From contig BFEA01000754.1 in NCBI GenBank assembly GCA_003427395.1, positions 132,662 to 153,680 on the forward strand: 21,019 nucleotides of DNA. Reading direction: 5' to 3'. Of this stretch, positions 8,269-16,934 are shown piece by piece. A model generated the notes under the pieces. It made no database searches and was not told where the DNA came from. It was given only the letters and a program-made list of their open reading frames with translations. How positions within the stretch are numbered: position 1 is the stretch's first letter; every line of letters begins with the position of its first letter. A program made the position numbers and the translations under genes. This DNA comes from Chara braunii (Eukaryota > Streptophyta > Charophyceae > Charales > Characeae).

Positions 8269-8739
8269 ATGTCTGAAGCACGTAGGGGATAGAGAAGAGG
8301 AAGAGGAGGGAGAGGGGGTAAAGCTAGGGAGGAGCCGCCGACCCGTACGCGGTGTGACTATAGTTCTTAGGAGGAGGAAGAAGAGACAAGGGTTTATGGA
8401 GTGCACTCACGGTCTCATCCGCGCCACCCACTCTCCACATGGTACGAAAAGACTCCGTCCCCGGAAAGGATGGAGTACTTTCGGAAGAAGTTCGAAGCAC
8501 GCTATGGCGCCCCCAGCACTTCCTTCCCTCCTTCCTCTCCCCGAGCTCCTATCACCCCCATGACGAGTAGAGCCCTAGTGAACGCTCCACCATCCTCTAT
8601 CACTTGCACAGTTTCCTCATCTTCTCACTCCAATAGTTGCATTCTTCTCAGCATCTTCTTTCTTCTCTCTTTGCTTCAGATCGAACTCATGGTAATCTTC
8701 TATATCCTGTATAGGCATGAATTATTTTCGGCTTTTTGA
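8269..8739 (+). pseudogene. Broken RG-rich ORF, antisense to the retroelement
   Basis: From an ATG in good context (tttcaccATGtctg) the frame reads MSEARRG, then TAG, then RRGRGGRGGK, a run like an RGG nucleic-acid-binding tail. A second in-frame TAG lies at about 8368-8370. The same frame then stays open from 8371 to 8739, with WYEKTPSPERMEYFRKKFEA followed by Ser/Pro-rich sequence and a hydrophobic end. A pyrimidine tract ending in tttgcttcag (to about 8679) could be a 3' splice site, so the last part may be intronic or a second exon. An aataaa at 8864-8869 could serve 3' processing. No family is recognised. The single frame across two stops suggests a decayed gene rather than noise, but the Arg/Gly run comes from a simple purine repeat and may be accidental. 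Confidence 0.35.
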
Positions 8740-9034
8740 ATCTGCTTTCCTCTTCAAGACTTTCAATTCATGCATCACTTCATAGTGTCCCTGGCTTAAG
8801 AGTCTGAATTCCTTGAGGCCAGAACACAGGTTCCTCGTGAACCAGGCCGCTTGTCGGCCACCAAATAAATTTAAGAAGGATTATGTTTCCACTTTCTCGT
8901 TTGCTGCTGATTCTGACCTCTTGTCACTCTGAAATCAATTCTCGATCTGAATTTTATGTCTGAGTAAGCTACCTTAACTTTCACCTTGGCTGAAAAATCG
9001 AAAACATTGTCAGTCTGATATCAACGCTTAGGAC

Positions 9035-9099
9035 ACTTGTTAAGCCTGCCATGCTGGGAATAGGAATACTTGTTCAGCCTGCCATGCTGGGAATAGGGT
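9035..9099. repeat. 33-bp tandem duplication
   Basis: The sequence acttgttaagcctgccatgc (and onward, through tgggaatagg) starts at 9035 and is repeated from 9068 with one internal change (taag to tcag). Confidence 0.85.
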
Positions 9100-9294
9100 A
9101 TAGCAAACGCTGTTTCTTTCTCTGGTCTGAGTGAGGCGTCTCCTCAACTTCTCAGACAAAAGGAAGGGGATACCAAACCCCTTCTCTTTTCTCTTGTCTG
9201 GGAACTTCAGATAAATCTTTGCATACCTGTAAAACAGCGAGTCCCACAGACAGCAACTATGCCCCAGCAAGCCGGCTTCCCGACAGTTATTAGC

Positions 9295-9385
9295 CAAGCA
9301 ACAAGTAAACAAAATAAAACCCAAAATAAAATAAGATAATAATAAAATAACAAAATAATAAAATAATAAACACAACAAAAAACGA
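9295..9385. repeat. A-rich low-complexity tract
   Basis: The sequence is almost entirely A, T and C on the plus strand, with repeated aaaataa and ataata units. It is the source of spurious hydrophobic frames on the minus strand. Confidence 0.7.
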
Positions 9386-9677
9386 TCCTTCCCACCCAAA
9401 AGTTTATTGATTGCCTTGGTTTTGGCTCACCACTGGCCAGGAATGTCAGACGTCCCGTCAGTGTGACATACCCCATTCGGCCCGCCTCAGGCCAGGACTA
9501 GTCAGACCATTTGTCTTGACAGCCCCTTTGACTTGCCTCCAGGTCAGGACCAACATACCCACTACTTGAGTATGACAAATCTTTGGCACTCTCGCCAGGA
9601 CACCGAGACTATAGCGGGTCTGGTCAACCTATGACAGCAGACGTCCCATGAGTCAAACTGTCCCGAACCCGGATTTG

Positions 9678-9970
9678 ACCACTGCGGTCGGGGACCGGCT
9701 CACCCACCAGTTTTTGGCCAAGGGCGCTGGCTGCCCCGCCCAGATTTTCGAACGTAGGACTCGGTCTAACTACGATTCAAGACTCTGGCGAACCTTACTG
9801 GATTGCATCCTCTGACTGCGGTAGGGTTCCAGCTGACCCCTTTTGACCTCATAGGCCAGACTCCCGGAGCCTTAGCCTCAGTCGACTACGGAATTCGACA
9901 CTCGCGTTGGGGACCTGCTGACCCCAGCAGATTGCAACCTACTGCGGTATGGCTCTGGCTGACCCCGACA
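9678..9970. repeat. Three diverged direct repeats around ACTGCGGT
   Basis: The octamer actgcggt occurs at 9681, 9815 and 9941, each followed by a GG-containing spacer and gctgacccc or a close variant. The last two copies match further upstream as well (attgcatcct / attgcaacct). Spacing is 134 and 126 bp, so these are aged copies of a module of roughly 130 bp. Confidence 0.6.
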
Positions 9971-10082
9971 ATCAATGCATCCTTAGGTTAGAGAAGAAGA
10001 TCCCAGGCACAGACAATCAGGCAAACATATCATAACCCACAAGCTGACTGCCCATGCTCCATAACAGAACGAACATTTATCA

Positions 10083-10300
10083 AGAGACCTCCCTTCAGTC
10101 TCAAGAGGCACTGGACAACAACATGATAACCAGCACCAAGCCCTTACCAGAGACCTCCCTTCAGCCTCAAGAAGGATGCTCAGTGCTGGCCCCAGAGAGG
10201 TCCCTTCCCTCAGCTGGGAATTTCTTTTCCAAGAGACGTTTTGTCAGTCCCAAGGAAATACTGAAATGCTGATCTCAGAGAGGTTTCTTCCCTCATCTGA
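10083..10300. repeat. Diverged direct repeats, 66- and 83-bp spacing
   Basis: The sequence agagacctcccttcagtctc at 10083 recurs with one change at 10149. The sequence cagagaggtcccttccctca at 10193 recurs with changes at 10276. The two motifs resemble each other (a gagacct/gagaggt start with a ttcccttc/cccttca core), suggesting one short module amplified several times. Confidence 0.6.
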
Positions 10301-10320
10301 GTGAAGACAGATAACTTAGT

Positions 10321-10496
10321 CAAGAAACCCGAAGTCCCTTTACTGACAACTTTCAGTCAAGTAAAGTTGAACTTCTTTATATCTGTCCTCATCTGAACTT
10401 CTTAGATGGACAAGTCAATCAAGACTCAAGAGACACGAAGTCCTTCTGCCGACAACTCTTAATCAGACAGAACTGAATTCCTTTATGCCCATCATG
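10321..10496. repeat. Diverged tandem duplication, 106-bp period
   Basis: A segment of about 70 bp starting caagaaacccgaagtccctt at 10321 recurs from 10427 as caagagacacgaagtccttc. Further matches follow (gacaact, a gaact/gaatt block, tttat). Confidence 0.6.
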
Positions 10497-10833
10497 CTTT
10501 TCTCTTTATAATAAGAATTATACTGATTACATCTTCTAATGTGCCACAACCATTAGTTCTCAGATCTTGACACTGCGTCAATGCTCACGAAAACTGTATC
10601 TCACAGTTATTTCCCCACTCTCAAGGACTTGACACTCATGGATCGACTGTAGCAGTGCCTCAAAGATATGGTCTCATTTGCTCTGTTGCTTGCTGAAACA
10701 GAAAATTAACTGACATGTAGAAAATTGAAATGCTGAATTGACCATGCACAAACGATCACAGTCTGCTGAAAACTCAGTTTTGCTATCTCATTGTCTTATA
10801 GTACTTTTCTCTCAGTTGTCTGGAAATGTTTTC

Positions 10834-12285
10834 TCACTTGGATGGCTGAACTTTCTTCCCTCTCCTTGAGGTCACTGTAGGGATCAAATCAGGGTTTTTG
10901 AAAATGAACTTATGAAGTTTTGATCCTGACACCATGTTGTGAACCCTAGACCCATTCATCTCTGAAATCTCATAAACCTTGCCTTCTGCTTTCCCTGTGA
11001 TTCTGTAAGGACCAAGCCATCTGGGCTCCAACCTTTTAGTCCATTGTGTCTCAAGGGAACTGTCAAACAGAAGGACTACATCTCCAACTTTCAGTTTCTC
11101 TTTTCTTATATATCTTTTCTTGTTCCATCTCTCTTATCTGATAATCTGCTGGATGTCATTCTCTCTGCAGCATCCATCACTGCTTGATCAACTTTTGATA
11201 TTTGCCTCATTCTGATCTGGAGGAGCTCTGAAATAGAAGTCTCTATCACTTTCTTGACTTGACCACGTCTTGACAATGTTATCAATAGACAAAGTAGCAT
11301 ACCGATCATACCATAGAGTGAATGGAGCATAGTCAGTAATCCTCTTGACTGTTATGTTGTCAGCATATACAGCAACTCTTAATACTTTTGGCCAGTTACT
11401 GAGATTTCCTTCACACCACTTGGTCAATGAGTCTTTCAAAGTTTTGTGACCTTTTTCAACAGGTGCATTCGCTTGAGGATGATAAGTAGTCACGTACCGA
11501 ATTCTGACACCCAATCTAAAAGTGTTTCTTCAAACAATCTTATTTCTCAATTTTGATCCTCTATCTGAGACAAATTCTCTGATAAAAGGATACCTGAGAT
11601 AGACTTCTTCTATCCAGTCAGCCTCTTGCTCGACAGTCTTCCTTTTAAGGCTCTTTGCCTCAACATATCCAGAGAAGTTATCTCTCATGTTCAATATATA
11701 TCTCATCCCGCCCTTGCCTAAAGGCATGGTGATGAGATCTAAATGAACTCTGCTGCCTGGCTCTGCCAGAAGAGTGGAAAATACAGACTCAATCATTCTT
11801 GTAGTCGACCTCTTTTGACATAACACACATGATTTACAAAATCTGAAAATCATGTCTCTCATGCCAGGCCAGAAGTAGAGTTTGACATTCTTAGAGTAGG
11901 TTGTCTCAGCAGCCCTGTGGCCGCCAGCAACCACCTCATGCAGAGCAGCAATTATCTCCAACCGTCTCTCCTTACCACAGACCACCCTTAGTGGAGGTAG
12001 GCCTCCCTTACCATGCACAAAGAGATGTCCTCTTTTTAGTCTGAATTTTTTCCTTAAATTTTTACAATAATACTCCTTCAACTGCTCCTTTTCCATCTTC
12101 TTACCAATCTCTTGATAACTTTCGTCATATTCTTCAAAAATGAAAAATATCTCTTCTTCCTTCTTTTCATCTTCTTCTTCTTTCTTTGAACCAGAGTTTT
12201 CCCCGATTTCATGAGCAGCCACTGCTGCTACGTTAACTTTAGCATACCAATCATTTGGTTCATCCTCTTCTTCTTTTCCAAGGAT
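10834..12285 (-). pseudogene. pol: Ty3/gypsy integrase, broken
   Basis: The integrase would insert the element cDNA into the genome. The N-terminal HHCC zinc finger is visible (LHEVVAGGH ... CKSCVLC). The catalytic core supplies Asp in RVHLDLITMP, Asp in FVSDRGSKL and Glu in ANAPVEKGH. The last two are separated by exactly 35 residues when a TGA at 11530-11532 is read through, the canonical DD35E spacing. The C-terminal part has the GPY/F module (RWLGPYRI). Lesions are a TGA at 12286-12288 at the junction with RNase H, the TGA at 11530-11532, and a shift to another frame near 11240 that returns near 11110. An acidic Lys/Glu linker (about 12200-12090) precedes the zinc finger. The terminal stop is at 10834-10836. 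No chromodomain is evident. The identity of the domain is secure. Confidence 0.9.
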
Positions 12286-12918
12286 TCATTCATAAACATA
12301 GGCATTAGGGATCTCTCCCCAACTGTCTCTCTCTTCAGGCCACAAACTCCACTTGCGGGAGCATGGTACTTCATAATCCTCATCATCTTTCTCATTCAGA
12401 AAATTATCAACATAGGCTGATTCTTTAATCGTTCCATTTACATATTCTTCTTCTTCTTTTCTCCACTCAATCTGGCTTAGACCATCTGCTCTGTTCTTCT
12501 CAGTGAGAATTTTTTCCAACTTAAAATAAAAAGTCCAGATGAAGGCAATCCACCTGCTGACTGTTGGATCTACTTGTTGGTGTTTCTTAATGACACCAAT
12601 CACAGCAGATACATCAGTCATCAAGATGAATCTCCCCTCTAGTATGTAATGCCTGAAGCACCTGAGGCTATTGATGATTATCAGTAGCTCCTTTCTGAAT
12701 TGGGTATAACCTCTTTCTGCGGAATTAAGAGTCCTACTCTCAAATCTTAGAGGCCTCTCTTTCTCATTCTCATCTTTCTGAATGAGCACACCACCTAGAG
12801 CAACTGGTCCTCCATCTGCCTCAATGATGAAGGGTCTTGCCTCCTCATCATCATAGAATGACACTCCCAGCACTACACCACCATCTTTTAGTTTTTCCTG
12901 CAGAGTCTCTGCTGCGGC
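12286..12918 (-). pseudogene. pol: Ty3/gypsy RNase H domain of pol
   Basis: This domain degrades the RNA of the RNA-DNA hybrid during reverse transcription. It is continuous in frame with RT; only a TAA at 12919-12921 separates them. Visible acidic positions are Asp in FIIEADGGPVALGG, Glu in QFRKELL and Asp in LMTDVSAV, matching the catalytic D-E-D of Ty3 RNase H. The C-terminal part carries the familiar WIAFIWTFYFKLE ... NRADGLSQ pattern found at the end of gypsy RNase H. The frame ends at TGA 12286-12288 and continues into the integrase without a shift. The domain itself is uninterrupted. Confidence 0.88.
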
Positions 12919-14115
12919 TTATCTTTTATCATTCCATGCTAAATTAGCCCCTTGCCTTACCATCTCTCTCAGAGGCTCCGCAAGGGTAGCAAAATGAGGA
13001 ATAAAAATCCTCCAGAATCCACAGACACCAAAAAAACTTCTGATATTTTTTATTCTCTTCAGTGGCAGAGGCCAGTTCAAGATCTTGTCTATCTTTTTGG
13101 GGTCAGGACTCCTACCGTTGGAGAAACATCTGAAGCCCAAGATGATTACTTCTGGCTGGAAGAGAAGAGACTGTGGTTCACTGGCAGTGAGATTATATTT
13201 TTGAAGTCTCTTTAGGACCATTTTCACTCCTTCAGCATATTCCCAGACAAACTTTCTGACTTCACCTGCGACCAAAGTCTCATCCCTGACCAGAGAGTCT
13301 TTTACAGGATTGTCATCAATATAGGGGCTGATTATCTCAGGAATATCTTGCATGACTTGGATCATATCCCTTTGAACCACCGCTACACCATTAGTCCAAC
13401 CTTGAGGTACCACACACATCTGAATGAACCCTCTTGGCGTGTGCATGATAGTCATTGGTCGGCTAGTGGGGTCAATGGGAAACTGATCATAGTCAGAATA
13501 TAAGTCAACGAGGGAATAAATGCATAGACCGACTAAAAATTCAGAGAGGAGATCATCATTAGGAAAACTATCTGCATCACGTACCGTCACAGAGTTGAAC
13601 TTCTGAATATTCTGTATCCATCTCAATCCACCTCCTGGTTTTCAAAAGCAAAACCAGTGGTTAGCATACGGTACATCAGCAGGTTCAACAACATTATATG
13701 CAATATTCTTGTAAGGATATTTTACAACCTCTGCTTCTTCTTTCAGAGCATACTTGGTCGGCCTATCATTCCATGGAATATGATCAAATGTCCAAATTTT
13801 GGTCATCTTGATCATATCCACGTCCAACCGCCCTCTCTCTTCATCATTAAAGGGGAATGCACATGAGATTTCCTGACACATTTTGAAGATATATTATTTC
13901 TCTTTAGGCAGGATAAACGGATCGGAGCCTATCCTCATTGTGTCAAATCTCTCTTTGATGATTCTATTCCCCAATTTTGCAGATTCTCTCAATGTTTTAA
14001 TAATCTCCCTCTCCTTTTTCAATGCTGCATCAAAATCATTTTCAATTAGGACTGCCACCGGGTTTTTCATCACCCCCTGGGGCTTGTATTTTCTTTTTGA
14101 CCCAGTGACTATTTC
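12919..14115 (-). pseudogene. pol: Ty3/gypsy reverse transcriptase domain of pol, broken
   Basis: The reverse transcriptase copies element RNA to cDNA. Reading one frame down from 14115, the linker starts with KRKYKP and leads to DHIPWNDRPTKYA, the usual region before the RT fingers. RT motifs follow: RWIQNIQKFNSVTVRDAD; motif A VDLYSDYDQFP with its catalytic Asp; TPRGF and PQGWTN; and motif C YIDD, both Asp present. The thumb/connection has GFRCFSNGRSPDPKKID and FFGVCGFWRIFIPHF. The usual Gly of the SGYDQ motif is Asp here. In-frame stops are TAA 13894-13896, TGA 13642-13644 (immediately before the RT fingers) and TAA 12919-12921. All three interrupt one otherwise continuous frame. The frame differs from that of the protease, so one further shift lies near 14100-14200. 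Confidence 0.92.
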
Positions 14116-14197
14116 CTAAAAAAAGATGGCTCGATGCAAACTTTAATTTCATTTTTTCACCTTCAGCAGTCTCTACAACCTTCTTAAATGTTTCAAT

Positions 14198-15122
14198 TTA
14201 TCCATCCTCATCCTCGAGATTACCAAGGACTTTTATCATTTTCGTAACTTGATTGATACCCACTGAAATCTCTTCTTTTGCCTTTTGTTTTCCTTTTTCT
14301 CTTAGTCTCCTAATTTTTTCAGTAGACTCTTCTCTTCTGATTGAATTAACAGATAATTGATGCTTGAAATCATTTTTAGTGCAGACCATAAAGGTTTGTT
14401 CCTGAGAAGTCTCAGGATCTTGTAGGTCGATCCAAGATGACCCCTCATGAATGAAAAATTGGACCGCCTCCATCCTATGCAAGAATGGGGTTCCCAAGAT
14501 ACAGTCGTGGTCTAGTTCCGACACTACAAAGCCCAACAACTCCACTGTCATAGTACCAACTCTGATAGGCAGGCTATCAACAAATCCTGCTACAAAAAGT
14601 TCTCCTGCAATATTACTTAATATATTTTTCACAGGTCTATCAATAGATAAATTACAAGTCTCCATTGTTTTTTGTGAAATGAGTATCATCTCTGCCTCAG
14701 AGTCCACCAAGGCTAGAATCTTGACTTGGTTAATACGAATGGTCAGATGTCCACATCCCATGGTTGCAAATCTCATCTTGCAGCCTGACAATGACCTGTT
14801 CACCTGACTGGGAAAAACTGATCCCAAGTAATTAACTTCTAATTTCTTCTTCTCAATCAACTTCTTTAGTTCCTCTCTCAGTTTGGGTGCTAGAGTCATT
14901 GCTTCCTTGAAGGACAGAGTCACTTCAGTCTCTTCCAGCATTTTAGTAATTACATCAGAAATCACTGTCCCATCTTCCAAATCACTCTTGAGAAAAAAAA
15001 TTCTCTTTCTTCTTTGTTCATTCTTTCTATAGGGGATATTCTGGTTCTGGATCATCAAGAATATTAATCAGTGACTCATCGACCTTTCTTCTTTTTTTTT
15101 CCTCTATCATCTGAGGCGTCAT
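14198..15122 (-). pseudogene. pol: Retropepsin-type aspartic protease region of pol, catalytic motif altered
   Basis: The protease matures Gag and Pol. A short frame begins at ATG 15120-15122, overlapping the gag stop, and ends at TAG 15027-15029. The sequence continues in the neighbouring frame (15058-14198, 286 codons). The active-site loop is ILALVDSEAEMILIS around residue 119 of that frame. The family signature is D-S/T-G, so Gly is replaced by Glu (codon GAG). The second conserved block DHDCILGTPFL, the flap-side motif of this class, is present. A Lys/Arg/Glu-rich tail of about 60 residues follows before the stop at 14198-14200. Loss of the active-site Gly would be expected to inactivate the enzyme. 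The fold assignment is fairly secure. Confidence 0.8.
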
Positions 15123-15765
15123 GCGTGTTTGAAGGTTTCCCACTTCACCAAGCGTGACACTATTTCCATGACGAGCTCTGGAGGTAGATCACCATCAAAT
15201 GACATCATGTTTGCCAGAAAGCGGACCACTTGATTGAAATGAGATTCTACTAATTCAGAAGGATTCAGAGAAGTAGAATCCCCTTCCAATGGAGGCTCAC
15301 TTGTAGAAGCCTCGCCAGACACACACTCTATCAATGTTAAAGATTGCAGGGACAACTCAGTTGTGGTATGAGGATCACTTGTTTTCTGTACTAGTTCATG
15401 AGGCAACTCATCAATGAGAAAATGAACATTCACATTAGCCTTTCTCTTTTTCTTCGTCTTCATCTTTTCATCGTGTTTAAGAGCAAGAAGTCTCATACCT
15501 CCTGGATGCCTGCGGTCCAACTTGTTCCATAAACTATCACAAACATGGCGCATTGCATCCTTCTTTGCCACCCCACTCCTTACATCCTTCTCAAGAGTCC
15601 TGCAATAGGTGATAGTGCGACCCCCTTCACCACAATAGTAGCAGACAAAACTCTTCTTAGGACGATCATCATACCTCCTCCTTTTTCTGTTTCCTCTGTC
15701 ACCATTCTTTCCATTTTTTTTGGATCTAGAAGAATCTCCCTTCTTACCATAGTCTTCACCATCAC

Positions 15766-15796
<31 letters not shown>

Positions 15797-16600
15797 GTCA
15801 TCCTCTTCACTTTCAACTTTCTTCTTTCCTCTGTCATCCACAACATGACTCGCAGGCCTTGCAGGCATAAAGTTAGCCATCACTTTTTGAATAATATTCT
15901 CAACACTCAGATTGTTCCCTCGGTTCATACCATTCTCAGTTTCACAGTCCTTGGGCAAAGTACTGATATGATCCAGTGACCATTTCTTATGAGAAACTGT
16001 AGGTAGAGTCCTTACAATTGCAACCATTTCATCCCATCTGAGAGGATAGTGCTGTGTTTGATTGAGTACTGCCTGCCTTTCAGTGTCAGTAAAATTTGTC
16101 AAAAATATATGGCATCTCTGAGCCTCGTCCAAATATGAAATTTTTCTTGTTGTTCGGATGAATATCTGAAGAAAAACATTGAAAGTGTCACACTTAGCTC
16201 TTCTGATGTTAAGTAAATCCTTGGTTGTAGTTGGAGCCGAGTCCTTCTCAATTTTTTTTTCCATTCTCTCTTTGACCTCTTCCCATGTAGTGACTCCTTC
16301 CATTAGTTCCTGAACAACCAATCTTGAGTCGGTATCACAGTAACATAGGAGGTGCTTAAGCCATTGCTTATTTGTCCAACCATAACTAAGCCCAAAAAGT
16401 TCATACTCATCCAAGAAATCATTCACTTGGGGCCCTCTGAAACATGAAATTCTCTCATCTGGCCTTTTTGCTCTTGCAATGTCTGACCCTCCTTTGATTG
16501 TGTCGACTCTCTCGACCAATTCTCGTATAACCCGAACCAAAGTCTCTTCATTGGTCCCTGCAGATGAACTCGGTCTCCCTCGTCCTGCCATTTTGACCAT
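15119..16600 (-). CDS. gag: Gag protein of the Ty3/gypsy element (493 aa, intact)
   Basis: Gag forms the virus-like particle and binds element RNA. The frame is complete from ATG 16600 to TGA 15119; a second ATG follows three codons later (MVKM). Residues about 55-200 form the retrotransposon-Gag capsid region (FRGPQVNDFLDEYE, then WLKHLL and WEEVKERMEKKIE). An acidic stretch with about 12 consecutive Asp residues near 268-279 comes from a GAT microsatellite. A basic stretch precedes one zinc knuckle at residues 320-333. This has the C-X2-C-X4-x-X4-C layout, but Arg (CGC) stands where His is expected. The last 100 residues are unremarkable. Gag is the only element gene on this strand between the repeats without a stop or frame change, in sharp contrast to pol. 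Its stop overlaps the ATG of the following frame. Confidence 0.9.
15765..15800. repeat. GAT/ATC trinucleotide repeat inside gag
   Basis: An (atc)n array on the plus strand encodes the Asp run of Gag on the minus strand. Variation in copy number would keep the frame and change only the length of the acidic tract. Confidence 0.9.
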
Positions 16601-16934
16601 AGATTTTCTCGGATACTTTATTATCTCTTTCTGTCACTCTTGTCTTCTTCTTCCTTTGACCCTCAATCTTTCACTCTTCTCGCAAGGGATACAGGCTCAT
16701 TTCTCTCTTCTCTTGTCTGCTCTACCCTTTGAGAATTTTGTACATAAAGAGTATAAGCAATAATAGATTGAGTAGTGATCAAGGGCAATGCAATTCTTCT
16801 CAGCCTTCCGATGTAATCTTCAATCAACTATCTTTCATCCTCCATACTCAGTCTTCTATTATACCCTTTTTTACAGTACCCCGAATCATAAAATATCGAG
16901 TCAGGTCTATAATCTCATAATCAAATTGCATTGT
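16601..16934 (-). other. Leader immediately upstream of gag
   Basis: No ORF of note is visible on the element strand. The 100 bases or so before the gag ATG are purine-rich on the minus strand (pyrimidine-rich ctttctgtcactcttgtctt on the plus strand), typical of an untranslated leader. Confidence 0.4.

Larger units (their letters stand above)
8740..10833. other. Long non-coding stretch downstream of integrase, rich in diverged repeats
   Basis: No protein-like frame is visible on either strand. The minus-strand frames near 9040-9476 are hydrophobic translations of A-rich low-complexity DNA. The stretch holds a 33-bp tandem duplication, an A-rich tract and three sets of diverged direct repeats, listed separately. 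It directly follows the integrase stop on the element strand, so it is the start of the element's 3' untranslated region or a nested repeat. Confidence 0.5.

Noticed and set aside
9040-9476. Minus-strand hydrophobic frames resembling membrane proteins
   Set aside because: The hydrophobic run is the translation of an A-rich low-complexity tract; two overlapping frames show the same bias.
10834-14115. Alternative genetic code (TGA read as Trp) as an explanation for the pol stops
   Set aside because: TAA codons also interrupt the same frame, frame shifts occur, and conserved residues are altered; decay explains all of these.
15545-15979. Plus-strand frame antisense to gag
   Set aside because: It contains a poly-Ile run produced by the Gag Asp microsatellite on the other strand and is a shadow of gag.
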